A stretch of DNA of 64,000 nucleotides, taken from NCBI GenBank assembly GCA_035541935.1, contig DATKMJ010000033.1, positions 46,880 to 110,879 of the forward strand, in the 5' to 3' direction. The position numbers and the translations under genes were made by a program. Under the pieces are notes generated by a model, which ran no database searches, had not been told where the DNA came from, and saw nothing but the letters and a program-made list of their open reading frames with translations. The DNA is from Candidatus Binatia bacterium. GTDB lineage: Bacteria > Vulcanimicrobiota > Vulcanimicrobiia > Vulcanimicrobiales > Vulcanimicrobiaceae. Positions 27,807 to 36,319 of the stretch are shown one piece after another; the first letter of the stretch is position 1, and every line of letters starts with the position of its first letter.

Positions 27807-29477
27807 TTAGATCGAGTAATCCCAAGGATCCCAGAACGCCGAGATCACGGGCGAGGGTTTAAAGCCTTTGAGATCGGTATTGTAAACGAACGGAAAGCGG
27901 TTGAAGTAGAGGATGATCGTCGGCATGTCGAGTGCGAGCTGTTGCTGCACGACGACGTAATCGTGCTTTCGGCGCTTTTGATCGATCGTTTTGAGGGCGT
28001 CGTTCATCGCGTCGGTCGCGACGCGGTTGTTCCAGAACATCGCGTTCTGGCCTTTCGGTGCCAGGTTGTCGCCGGAGTAGATCGGGCTGTCGTCGGGATC
28101 GGCGGCGCCGATCCAACTGAAGAGCGCGACGTCGTAGTGCCCTCCCTGCAGAACGCCGTTTGTCGAGTTGTCGAAGAATTGGTCGGTCGGATAGTTCTTG
28201 ATGTCGGCCTGGACGCCCACGTCGCGCCACTGGCGCTGTAGAACCGTCTCGTTCTCCTTCCCGACGTTGGACTCGGTCTGCGTGCTCATGACGAACTCCA
28301 GCCGCTGACCGTCCTTTACGCGAATCCCGCCGGGCCCGACATTCCAGCCGTCCGCGTCGAGGAGCGCTCGCGCCTTTGCCGGGTCGAACGGATAGTGCGC
28401 GACGTCGTCGGTATAGGCCCACGAGAAGTGCGGCTGCTGGTCGGTGTTCGCCGGGATCCCGGATCCGTGGAGGATCTTCGCGATGATCTCGTTCTTGTCG
28501 GTCGCGTAGGCCAGCGCACGGCGCACCTGCACGTCGTTGACGATCGGGTGCTTGAGGTTAAAGTCGACGTGCGACCACGAGAAGGCGTCGACGCGGAGGG
28601 CCGTGAGCCCGTTGCGCGGATCGGCGGCGATCTGCTGATAGATCGGCCACTTGAGGCCGCTGCCCAGCGCGAGCATGTCCACCTCGTGGGTCTGCAACTG
28701 CGTTATGACCGTATTCTCGTCGGGCAGGATCTTATAGATCACTTCCTTGAGCTTCGGCGCGCCGAGATAGAAGTCGGGATTGGCGACGAGCTTCACGTCC
28801 TGGCCGCGGTTCCACTCGACGATCTTGAACGCGCCGCTGCCGACCGGCAGCGCGTTGTACGGTGCGGTGTTGAACGAGCCTTTGTCGTCGTTGTACTTCG
28901 CTAAGATGTGCTCGGGCAGGATCGGCGCGTTGCCGTTGACGCTCCAGAGCTGCTGCAAGAACGGCGCGTAGAGTTTCTTCATGTGGATGACGGCGACGTA
29001 GGGGTTCGAGCAATCGATGCTGCCGATGTCTTTAAAGCCATCGGTCGTGATGACGTTGTTGTGCTTGTTCATCACGGCCTGCCAGGTGAACTTGAGATCG
29101 TTGCACGTGACCGGCGGGCCGTCTTGCCACTTCATGTTCTTGCGCAGCTTGTAGATCAGCGTACGGCCGTCTTTGCTGACGTCGCCGTTCGCGACGGTCG
29201 GGATCTCCGAGAGCGCGTCGGGGACCGGCCGGCCCTTGTCGTCGTAGCGCACCGTCCACGAATAGGCGAACATCGCGATGTCGAGGGTCGGGCTTGCCGA
29301 AGCGAGCATCGGGTTGAGGTTCTTCGGATCCGCAAACTCGGAGAAGCGCAGGACGCCGGGGATCGTCCACGGATGGCGCGTCCCCGCGGGAGCGTTTCCG
29401 GTGGAGACCTTCGTGCAGCCGGCGGCGACGGCACCCAGTGCCAGCACGGCGGCAACGCGCGCCCATCCAGCGCTCAA
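27807..29477 (-). CDS. ABC transporter peptide-binding lipoprotein (SBP family 5, paralogue)
   Basis: A 556-residue family-5 solute-binding lipoprotein with lipobox AVAAGCTK. It has LRFSEFADPKNLNPMLAS, LIYKLRKNMKWQDGPPVTCNDL and the late ALFSWIGAADPDDSPIYSGD segment shared with the other two copies in the window. It is 14 bp upstream of its paralogue, and its start overlaps the AhbA/AhbB-like gene, so the three genes probably form one transcript. No inner-membrane ABC components are present. Confidence 0.92.
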   Translation of the reverse strand: MSAGWARVAAVLALGAVAAGCTKVSTGNAPAGTRHPWTIPGVLRFSEFADPKNLNPMLASASPTLDIAMFAYSWTVRYDDKGRPVPDALSEIPTVANGDVSKDGRTLIYKLRKNMKWQDGPPVTCNDLKFTWQAVMNKHNNVITTDGFKDIGSIDCSNPYVAVIHMKKLYAPFLQQLWSVNGNAPILPEHILAKYNDDKGSFNTAPYNALPVGSGAFKIVEWNRGQDVKLVANPDFYLGAPKLKEVIYKILPDENTVITQLQTHEVDMLALGSGLKWPIYQQIAADPRNGLTALRVDAFSWSHVDFNLKHPIVNDVQVRRALAYATDKNEIIAKILHGSGIPANTDQQPHFSWAYTDDVAHYPFDPAKARALLDADGWNVGPGGIRVKDGQRLEFVMSTQTESNVGKENETVLQRQWRDVGVQADIKNYPTDQFFDNSTNGVLQGGHYDVALFSWIGAADPDDSPIYSGDNLAPKGQNAMFWNNRVATDAMNDALKTIDQKRRKHDYVVVQQQLALDMPTIILYFNRFPFVYNTDLKGFKPSPVISAFWDPWDYSI

Positions 29478-30577
29478 GCAGACGCTCCTTCCTCGCCCTC
29501 ATCGGCGCGCATCGTTTCCGGATCGATACCGCGAGCCGCACAGAACTCGCGATAGGCCTCCGGCGCAATCTCCGACGGCTTGATCTCGCTGCGGCCGCCC
29601 CAAAAGACGTTGGTGTACGCAAACTCGATGCCGGCTTCCCGCAGGTGGGCGTCGATCGCCGCTTTATGCGCGAGCACCGCCTGTTTCTCCATTCCGTGGG
29701 CCACGGCCATGACGTTGACGTCGTGAAACTCGGGACCTCCCTCGCGCCAATAGGCGTGCGTGATGACGTAGTGACGGCCGACCTCACAGCCCGCCTCGAT
29801 CTCACGCCCCGGCGGGACCGCCCAATGGAAGAGCGCGTTGTAGCGCGTCGCGCGTTCGTCGCCGGCCGTCGCCTTCACGTGCTCGAGGAAGGTCGAGAAG
29901 CGGCCGATGACGCCGCGGCGCTGCAGGGCGCTCGCAACCTCAACGAACGCGTCGAGATCGAGGCCGGCTTCGCGAGCGCGGGCCTCCCAGAGATTGCGGA
30001 CGATCTCGTCGAGCGCGAACTCGCGCTTGAGCGCGACGAGCACGCGCCACTCGAGGTCCGAGAGTTCGACGAGCGTCGTCTGCAGCGGCCGCGCCGGCTC
30101 GTCGGCGCGGGCGCCGGGCTGCAGGCCTCGACGGCGTACGTGCCCGACGCCGAGCGTGAAGAGCATCTTAGCAGGCATCAATCGAAAGCGCCGCGCGCCG
30201 ACGCGCTCGCCGAGCCACTGCGCGTGTTTGCGTATCGAGAATCCCTGCGGCACTTTCAACGTCGTCCAGAGGCGATAGGTGCTCCCGGCGGAGACCGCAT
30301 CGGTCGTGCGGATCACGACGTGACCCGAGAACGGATCCTCGCGAACCATGTAGTCGAAGGCGGCGTCGAGCCGCTCGGGATCGACCTCCCACGCGCAGAG
30401 CGCGCCGTTGGCCAAGCTCGTCGCGAGCAGCGTCTGGCGGACGCGGCGGATCGTGCCCGCGCGCAGCATCGCGGCGACGCGTTCGAGCACCGTCTCGACC
30501 GAGACGCCGCTGCGGGCGGCTATTTCGCCGAACGGGTCTACTTGAAATCCGGAGAGACGGTCCTCGGAGATCGCCAA
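29474..30577 (-). CDS. Two-repeat Lrp/AsnC-like protein of the siroheme decarboxylase (AhbA/AhbB, NirD/L) family
   Basis: About 367 residues in two similar halves. Each half has a winged-helix segment followed by an Lrp-type beta-alpha fold. The first half has GTIRRVRQTLLATSLANGALCAWEV and STYRLWTTLKVP; the second has GVIGRFSTFLEHV and HYVITHAYWREGGPEFHDVN. These match the AhbA/AhbB and NirD/NirL pattern (R-x-G-I-x-x-R, then W-x-V-P, then NLW-x-x-x-x-x-P). Characterised members decarboxylate siroheme. The N-terminus is cut: the frame upstream of TTG 30577 continues as DPINSAIL, the expected first helix, with no ATG/GTG/TTG. A regulatory role cannot be excluded. Confidence 0.65.
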   Translation of the reverse strand: MAISEDRLSGFQVDPFGEIAARSGVSVETVLERVAAMLRAGTIRRVRQTLLATSLANGALCAWEVDPERLDAAFDYMVREDPFSGHVVIRTTDAVSAGSTYRLWTTLKVPQGFSIRKHAQWLGERVGARRFRLMPAKMLFTLGVGHVRRRGLQPGARADEPARPLQTTLVELSDLEWRVLVALKREFALDEIVRNLWEARAREAGLDLDAFVEVASALQRRGVIGRFSTFLEHVKATAGDERATRYNALFHWAVPPGREIEAGCEVGRHYVITHAYWREGGPEFHDVNVMAVAHGMEKQAVLAHKAAIDAHLREAGIEFAYTNVFWGGRSEIKPSEIAPEAYREFCAARGIDPETMRADEGEEGASA

Positions 30578-30635
30578 GATCGCCGAGTTGATCGGGTCGG
30601 AGATCGTCGCCGGTACGCCGGAGACTCCCGCCTCA

Positions 30636-32201
30636 CTAGATTTGGACGTCGCTAATTCCGGTGGCGTAGAGATAGTTCTGTTCGGCCGTTCGCACGCCGT
30701 AGAGCGCGGTGATGTACGACGATTGCGCGGTCGTCAGATTCGCCTCGGCGGTCACGACGTTGAGAATCGTCGTCGCGCCGACTTTGTATTGCGCCTGCGT
30801 CGCGTCGAGCGAGACCTGGGCGGCGGTCAACTCCGAACGGGCCTGCACGAGCGAGGCGCGCGCCGAGATCAGCGTCGCGAGCGCCGAACGAACGTCGGAT
30901 TCCACGGTGAGCTTCGTCGAGTTCAGCGTCGCGTACGCCTGATCGAGTTGCGATGCGGCCACCGCGACGTTGTAGTTCGTCTCGCCCGAATCGTAGATCG
31001 GCACGGTTAAGCTGAGGCCGATCGCCTTGTCGTTCGACCACGCAGCCTGCCCCGGACAGACCGAGCTGGTGGCCGTCGTGATGCAGTCGAGAAACGTTCG
31101 GCTGACGCCGTCGCTCGCGCCGGCGGCGAGGATGGGGAATCGCGCCAACTTCGCGTAGCGCAGGTTCTCCTTCGCGGAGTCGACGTTGTACTCGGCCGAG
31201 ATGTAATCGGGGCGCATGATCATCGCCCGCTTCAGCGATGCGGTGTAGGTTGGATTCGGCGCGGCCGGCTGCGCGGTGATCTGCTTCGGAACGACCTGCG
31301 CGTCGGCGTCGAGGCCGAGCGTCGTCGCAAAGGTGGCTTGCGCTCCGATCGCCGCGCCCTGCGCGGTTACGAGATTGCCGCGCGCCTGCGCGGTCTGAAA
31401 CTGTGCCGCGGCGATGTCGGAACGTGCGGCGGCGCCGTTGCGGATCTGCGCCGCGACCGAGGCTTCGTTCACCTCGAATTCGTGCACGAGCTGCGCGTCC
31501 GCGGTGACGGTGGCGTTGTCTTCCAATACCGCGTAGTACGCGTTGGCGACGTTGAGCGCGAGCGTCTGCAACTGACGCAGCAGCGTCGCGCGTCCGGCGA
31601 CGTCGGCTGCCTTCGCCGATCGAATGTTCGCGATCGTCCGGCCGCCGTCGTAGATCAGCTGCGTGATCGAGATCGTCGCCGATTCGGTCGTGATCGTGCT
31701 CTGGCTGTAGGTCCCGAACGACGGCTTCGTCGGCGCCGGGTTGGGAACCGCGGGCGGCGGCGTCGGGCTGCTGACCGACGACGACGTTCCGTTCGTGTAA
31801 TTCTTGCCGGCCTGGCCGTTGCCGCTCACGGTCGGATAGTAGGCTTGCACCGACGACGTGTATCGCGCGTGAATCGCCGCCCACTGTGCGTTCTCGAGGG
31901 CGAACGTCGGTGAGAGCGCGACGCCGATGCGCACCGCATCTGCCAAGGAGATCGACTGGGGCACGCCCTTCTTCGCCTTGAGCGCCGCAACGTCGGGTGC
32001 GGGCGCGCCGTATGCCGGATAGGGCAGCGGCGTGCCGCTGATCGTCGGTTGCGGTTGCGGTGAGGGCATCTCGATGCCGCGCAACGGCGACGCGTCCTGG
32101 TTCGTAGCCGTCTGCGCCGGCGCGATGCCGGTGACGAGTCCGCCCAGCGCGAGCGCCACGACGAGCGCGCGCGCGGGGAGCCTTTGTGCCTTCATCCTCA
32201 A
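30636..32201 (-). CDS. TolC-family outer-membrane efflux protein
   Basis: A 521-residue protein with a signal peptide. It contains the repeated TolC helical hairpins (SLADAVRIGVALSPTFALENA, then ESATISITQLIYDGGRT, and later GLSLTVPIYDSGETNYNV), each followed by long coiled-coil stretches. Between them the Gln/Ala-rich helices (QFQTAQARGNLVTAQG; SLVQARSELTAAQVSLDATQ) are typical of the periplasmic tunnel. It is coupled to the adaptor gene upstream (4-bp overlap). Such trimers form the outer channel of tripartite pumps; a secretion role is possible. Start 32201, or 32195 from the second Met. Confidence 0.92.
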   Translation of the reverse strand: MRMKAQRLPARALVVALALGGLVTGIAPAQTATNQDASPLRGIEMPSPQPQPTISGTPLPYPAYGAPAPDVAALKAKKGVPQSISLADAVRIGVALSPTFALENAQWAAIHARYTSSVQAYYPTVSGNGQAGKNYTNGTSSSVSSPTPPPAVPNPAPTKPSFGTYSQSTITTESATISITQLIYDGGRTIANIRSAKAADVAGRATLLRQLQTLALNVANAYYAVLEDNATVTADAQLVHEFEVNEASVAAQIRNGAAARSDIAAAQFQTAQARGNLVTAQGAAIGAQATFATTLGLDADAQVVPKQITAQPAAPNPTYTASLKRAMIMRPDYISAEYNVDSAKENLRYAKLARFPILAAGASDGVSRTFLDCITTATSSVCPGQAAWSNDKAIGLSLTVPIYDSGETNYNVAVAASQLDQAYATLNSTKLTVESDVRSALATLISARASLVQARSELTAAQVSLDATQAQYKVGATTILNVVTAEANLTTAQSSYITALYGVRTAEQNYLYATGISDVQI

Positions 32202-33469
32202 TGCACCGAACCCGCCTGCGACGCGGCGCCGCCGCTCACGGCGACGACGCTCCCATCCTTGAGCGCATCGGGCCGGGTCGTGATGACCATCGTGCCGGGC
32301 TGCACCTTCGGACTGATGACCTGCGACATCGTGTCGGTCTGCACGCCGACGCGCACCGGAACCGCTTGCGCTTTGTTATCGGCGACGACGTAGACGATGC
32401 TGCCGGCCGGCGTCTGCGCGACCGCGCTTCGCGGCACGACGATCGCGCCGACGGCCCTTGCCTTTGTGACGGTTACCGTCACGAGCATGCCGCCCCGCAG
32501 GACGTAGCCGGGGTTGCGCAGTTGGAGCCGCGCAAGGTACGAGAGCGTACCCGCGGTCGGAACAAGGTTCACGGTCTGCACGGGGCCGCTGAACTTCCGG
32601 CCGGGCAACGAGGTCGAGGCGAACGCGACCGAGATTCCGGGATGGACGTACGCGAGATCCTCGTCGGGAACGTTGACGTTAATCCACACTTGGTCGACGC
32701 GCGCGACCTGCAGCACCGGCTGCGACGGCGACGCGTACGCGCCGGGATCGACGAGCCGGTTTGCGACGACCGCGTCGTACGGCGCGTAGAGGAACGTCTG
32801 CGAGAGCTGCGTGCTGAGCAACTGCGCTTGCGCGCTGGCCGCTGCGGCCTGCGCCTGCTGCGACTTCACGTTCTCCGCGCTGACGGCGTTGTTTCGCAGG
32901 CCGACGACGGAGTTATTGTAGGTCTGCTGCGCCTGAACGTAATTCGCTTGCGACTGCTGGAGCGTCGTCTCCGAGACGTAGCCCTGTTTGTAGAGCTGCT
33001 GGTTCTGATCGTAGACGAGCTTCGCGTTGTCGAGCGACGCCTTCGCGGTCTGGACCGCGGCGTTGTTGGTCTGCACCTGGACGGGGTATCCGACGACAGA
33101 ACCTTGCGCGGCCGCCGAGAACTGCGAGGCCTGCGCTCGCGCCTGCGCGAGCTGCGCCTCGAGCGTCCGCGGATCGATCGTCGCCAGCAACTGGCCCTTA
33201 TGGACCATATCGCCGATATTGACGTTGATCTTCAGAATCGTGCCGCTCTGCTGGAAGGCGAGCGTGGACTGCTCGAGGGGGGCGATCTGCCCGTCGAGGG
33301 TGAGGTAGGTGGCGATATTCTGCCGCGATGCGGCGGCGGCGTCGACGGTCAGCGGCGGGGGGCCCTGGGGCGGCTTCTTGCCGCAGCCCGCAAGGGGCAG
33401 CGCCGCGGCAGCCGCGACCGCCAAGAGCGCCGCCTTCAAAGGAACGGGGAGGGCTGTCATCCTGAGCAT
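32198..33469 (-). CDS. Efflux periplasmic adaptor lipoprotein (RND/HlyD type)
   Basis: About 423 residues, with a signal peptide and lipobox LAGCGKK. It follows the MFP layout: a lipoyl half-motif (GTILKINVNIGDMVHKGQLLATID), a long coiled-coil hairpin rich in Ala and Gln, the second lipoyl half (QTFLYAPYDAVV), then barrel and membrane-proximal domains. It would bridge a pump and the TolC channel encoded just after it. ATG 33469 has an AGGAAAGAG ribosome site; ATG 33460 is an alternative, and the open frame to 33580 is leader. No RND or MacB pump gene is next to it. Confidence 0.92.
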   Translation of the reverse strand: MLRMTALPVPLKAALLAVAAAAALPLAGCGKKPPQGPPPLTVDAAAASRQNIATYLTLDGQIAPLEQSTLAFQQSGTILKINVNIGDMVHKGQLLATIDPRTLEAQLAQARAQASQFSAAAQGSVVGYPVQVQTNNAAVQTAKASLDNAKLVYDQNQQLYKQGYVSETTLQQSQANYVQAQQTYNNSVVGLRNNAVSAENVKSQQAQAAAASAQAQLLSTQLSQTFLYAPYDAVVANRLVDPGAYASPSQPVLQVARVDQVWINVNVPDEDLAYVHPGISVAFASTSLPGRKFSGPVQTVNLVPTAGTLSYLARLQLRNPGYVLRGGMLVTVTVTKARAVGAIVVPRSAVAQTPAGSIVYVVADNKAQAVPVRVGVQTDTMSQVISPKVQPGTMVITTRPDALKDGSVVAVSGGAASQAGSVH

Positions 33470-33615
33470 CTCTTTCCTAAAGAAACGGTCCTTCATGGTC
33501 TCATATACGGCGCCCAGGGGCCTTTGATTCAAAGCAAACGCGGTGGGCGCCTGGCTCACAGACTCCCACAACCGCGGCATGAGGTAATCGGCTGCAAGGC
33601 GTATCTCCCGGGGGC

Positions 33616-34011
33616 ATGAGCGCGAAACTCGACATCGGCCGCTCGTACAGCCTTCAGAGCCGCGTCGAGGAGTGGATGACAGCCGAGAAGGCCGGGAACA
33701 AGGGCGTCGACGTGCTCTCCACCTCGATGCTCGTTCAATTGGTTGAGAGCGCCGCGATCCATTGCGTCGAGCCGCTCTTGCGGGCCGGCCAGGTTACCCT
33801 TGGCACGCACGTCGATCTCGAGCACAAAAAGCCCGTGCCCGTCGGCTTTATCGTGCGCACCGAAGTTGAAGTCGTCATGCTCGACGGACCCCGCGTGAGC
33901 TTCGCCGTCCACGTCTTCGACGAACAGGAAGAGGTGGCCGAGGGGACCCACGAGCGGTACGTCATCGAAAAGGCCAAATTCCTGGCAAAGCTGCGCGAAA
34001 AGCTTGCCTGA
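33616..34011 (+). CDS. Hotdog-fold thioesterase (FlK-like)
   Basis: A 131-residue hotdog protein. STSMLVQLVESAAIHCVEPLL, GTHVDLEHKKPVPVGF and EGTHERYVIEK give the FlK/4HBT layout, in which the conserved Thr/Ser, Glu and His act on the acyl-CoA thioester (Ser/Thr near 37, Glu near 45, His near 70). FlK itself hydrolyses fluoroacetyl-CoA; most homologues are of unknown substrate. It is divergent from the efflux genes. The next gene is separated by a structured non-coding leader. Confidence 0.85.
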   Translation: MSAKLDIGRSYSLQSRVEEWMTAEKAGNKGVDVLSTSMLVQLVESAAIHCVEPLLRAGQVTLGTHVDLEHKKPVPVGFIVRTEVEVVMLDGPRVSFAVHVFDEQEEVAEGTHERYVIEKAKFLAKLREKLA

Positions 34012-34043
34012 GCAGGCTCCCACTGCAGGGGAGGCAATCGCCC

Positions 34044-34097
34044 GTCCCCGAAAAGGGGACGTCAAAGGTCACCTGGAGCAGCCCCACGGGGGTCAGG
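34044..34097 (+). promoter_or_regulatory. Structured 5' leader (possible riboswitch-like element)
   Basis: Between the thioesterase stop and the stalk/barrel gene lies a perfect hairpin GTCCCC-GAAAA-GGGGAC (34044-34060). A second nested stem follows: CCTG (34072-34075) paired with CAGG (34094-34097), enclosing a C-rich/G-rich hairpin. The joint ACGTCAAAGGTCACC and the GAAA-like loop recall the c-di-GMP-I (GEMM) core GGGACGCAAAGCC, but the match is loose. An AGGAGG ribosome site follows at 34130-34135. A structured leader is visible; its ligand is not. Confidence 0.3.
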
Positions 34098-34140
34098 ACG
34101 GTAAGGCCTTAAGTCTCAATTAACTAGCTAGGAGGACAGA

Positions 34141-35469
34141 TTGAAGCGACTGAGCACTGGAATCCTGACCGCGCTCATGGCGGCCGGTCTTGGATTCAAC
34201 GCGGTCGCAGCCCAGCCCGGAGCGTCGCATGGCAACATTGGAACCAAAGCGATCGCGCAGGACCAGGGTGCGATGGCTGCTCCGCCGGCGAACTTCGGGT
34301 CCCCGCCGTCGGGACAGTATCCGATTCTCTATAACGACCATCACGTCTACTCGAAGCCCGACATCCTGAAGCAGGGTCGTGTGCTGGCCGCTCTCGTGAA
34401 GAACGGCACGCTCCTCATCCCGCTTCGTTCGATGTTCGAGCAAATGGGCGCAACCGTCTCGTACGACGGCGGCACCAAGACCGTGACGGTCAGCAAACCA
34501 GGCGCCGAGGTCAAGGTGATCGTCGGTAAGCCGGAAGTGGTCATCAACGGTGAGTCGCGTCCGCTGGACGTGCCGCCCGAGATCTATCAAGGCACCGTTC
34601 TCGTTCCGGTCCGCGTGATCTCGGAAGGCATGGGCGCCTACGTGCTATGGGTCGCCGACAAGCGTCTCGTGGTCGTGCGCTATATCCCGGCGACACCGGC
34701 TCCGCCGCCGCCGGCCCCTCCGCCGCCGCCGCCGCCGGCCCCAACGCCGACTCCCACTCCGCCGCCCTACTACGACTTCTACGTCGCCGGTGACTACATC
34801 ATCTCACCGAAGGTGTACAACGAGTTCGTACCGGGCAGCAGCAGCAACAACAACATCGGCGGGTTCTCGTACCGCATTCACGGTGCAATCGAAATCCCGG
34901 TGATGAACCTTCCGTGGATGGTTGAAGTCGACTATCGCCAGTACAACTGGAATCACGCCTGCGGTGGCAGCAGTGATCCGGAGTGCTACGTGACGACGAT
35001 CGGCGGGCTCGGTCAATCGGCCGTGCCGGCCTTCAACGGTAAGGACTACGCGGGCGACGTACGGCTGGGCCTTCGGATCCTCAAGCCGCGCATCTACCTC
35101 GTAGGAGGCTACATGTGGCGTCGCAGCAACTACGGTTATCCGAATGAAGGCGGCGCCGGCGTGGGTCTCGAGAAACTTCCGGACCTGGATCGCGTCTTCT
35201 CGTTCTACGGAAGCGCAATCTACTACTTCGGCGTCGACGGCAACTACCAGAGCGGTGCGTTGGCCTGCGGCAGTCCGGGTGGTGGTGGATGCACGTACAA
35301 CGTAGGATACGACGTCCTTCGCTACGATCTCGGAGTCAGCTACACGTTCCCGGGATTCCCGCTCTTCATCGAAGCGGGCTTCCTTGGAGACAGGGGTTGG
35401 AACAACATAGCCGCCCCGATCGGCTTCTCCGAAAGCGGTCCGTACGCAGGCATCGGCCTGAAGCTCTAA
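34141..35469 (+). CDS. Stalk-domain (copper amine oxidase N-like) protein with C-terminal outer-membrane barrel
   Basis: A 442-residue secreted protein, TTG start with a perfect AGGAGG site. After a signal peptide, residues about 80-180 form a stalk domain: NGTLLIPLRSMFEQMGATVSY, KTVTVSKPGAEVKVIVGK, and GTVLVPVRVISEGMGAYV (Cu_amine_oxidN1 pattern). A proline-rich linker follows (about residues 184-205). The remaining 235 residues are Gly/Tyr-rich alternating strands ending in SGPYAGIGLKL, as in small outer-membrane barrels. This suggests a periplasmic part tethered to an outer-membrane barrel. Function unknown. It is followed by a strong terminator and has a structured leader, so it is probably highly and specifically expressed. 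Confidence 0.75.
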   Translation: MKRLSTGILTALMAAGLGFNAVAAQPGASHGNIGTKAIAQDQGAMAAPPANFGSPPSGQYPILYNDHHVYSKPDILKQGRVLAALVKNGTLLIPLRSMFEQMGATVSYDGGTKTVTVSKPGAEVKVIVGKPEVVINGESRPLDVPPEIYQGTVLVPVRVISEGMGAYVLWVADKRLVVVRYIPATPAPPPPAPPPPPPPAPTPTPTPPPYYDFYVAGDYIISPKVYNEFVPGSSSNNNIGGFSYRIHGAIEIPVMNLPWMVEVDYRQYNWNHACGGSSDPECYVTTIGGLGQSAVPAFNGKDYAGDVRLGLRILKPRIYLVGGYMWRRSNYGYPNEGGAGVGLEKLPDLDRVFSFYGSAIYYFGVDGNYQSGALACGSPGGGGCTYNVGYDVLRYDLGVSYTFPGFPLFIEAGFLGDRGWNNIAAPIGFSESGPYAGIGLKL

Positions 35470-35491
35470 GCTTCAGCGCCAATACCGAATC

Positions 35492-35524
35492 GAAAGCCCC
35501 CGCAAACGCGGGGGCTTTCTTTCT
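35492..35524 (+). terminator. Rho-independent terminator
   Basis: A perfect 12-bp stem, GAAAGCCCCCGC paired with GCGGGGGCTTTC, with a 4-base loop AAAC. It is followed by TTTCTT and lies 22 bp after the stalk/barrel gene. Confidence 0.92.
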
Positions 35525-35537
35525 TACTATGCGGGAG

Positions 35538-36209
35538 CTACGGATTAGCGGACGTGCACGGCGGCGCCATCACCTGCACCGCGGGATGATCCGCGGTAGC
35601 CGGCATGGGCGTCGCGGTTGGGTCGGGCTTCGCGCCGGCGGTTGCCGGCGGACAGGCTTGCGCATCCGCGAACCAGTGCTCGGTGAATCCGCTTGCCATC
35701 GCGGACTTCACCTGTTTCCCGAAGTACGTATTCGGATATTTGTGGACGATGATCTGCATGAACTGCCACGTTCGCTCTTGCTCGGGCTTCGTGTAGACCT
35801 TCTGCATCACGAGGTAGCCGAGGTAGTAACTGCGCGCGAGCTCCGGATCGTTCGGGTATTTCGCGGCCCAACGCTGCAGCGCTTCGGTCGCGAAGTCGAG
35901 CTTCGAGATGAGCTTCGGATCGGTCGTATAGACGCCGGCGCTGATGGCCCCGTCCTTGTACGTGTTGTCGATGCCGAGATAGCTCATCTTCATTCGCCCG
36001 AAGTATTCGTCCCCTGGCGCCGATTCCTTGAACTGCTCGCATTTGAGGTGTGCCCACTTGCTCTGGGTTGCACTGCATGCGTCCTTGGTCTTGGCAGGTG
36101 TCGACGTCGGCTGCGGCGTGGCGGCAACCCCGCCGAGCGGCGACGCCACGACCAATAGTCCGACGCTCGCAACATAAGCAGCAAGCGACAATGTTGGTGT
36201 GCGTTTCAC
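35538..36209 (-). CDS. Secreted helical (TPR-like) protein, unknown function
   Basis: A 223-residue protein with a signal peptide (VGLLVVASPLGGVAA). A short PTSTPAKTK linker is followed by a helical domain: CEQFKESAPGDEYFGRMKMS, then DFATEALQRWAAKYPNDPELA and RTWQFMQIIVHKYPNTYFGK. The two Y-P-N turns resemble TPR boundaries. The tail is Pro/Thr-rich. Three or four Cys could form disulfides in the periplasm. I do not recognise a named family. It is convergent with the stalk/barrel gene across the terminator. Confidence 0.6.
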   Translation of the reverse strand: MKRTPTLSLAAYVASVGLLVVASPLGGVAATPQPTSTPAKTKDACSATQSKWAHLKCEQFKESAPGDEYFGRMKMSYLGIDNTYKDGAISAGVYTTDPKLISKLDFATEALQRWAAKYPNDPELARSYYLGYLVMQKVYTKPEQERTWQFMQIIVHKYPNTYFGKQVKSAMASGFTEHWFADAQACPPATAGAKPDPTATPMPATADHPAVQVMAPPCTSANP

Positions 36210-36319
36210 GTTGTCTAATCTCCTTCGGGCGCTTCACACAAGACCGCAGCACCCTTTTCGGGAGTACCTCTTAACCGCATCGAGGCTCGCAGCCTGCTCG
36301 GACCGAACCCTCCGGCAGC

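Noticed and set aside
26197..27810. Plus-strand open frame antisense to a peptide-binding lipoprotein gene
   Set aside because: No start context or family likeness. The minus-strand gene has a signal peptide and family-5 signature.
33440..33480. Possible second copy of the CCTTCGACTCCGCTCAGGAT element at the adaptor start
   Set aside because: Only about ten bases are shared (ATCCTGAGC). It falls in the ribosome-site and start region and can be explained by coding.
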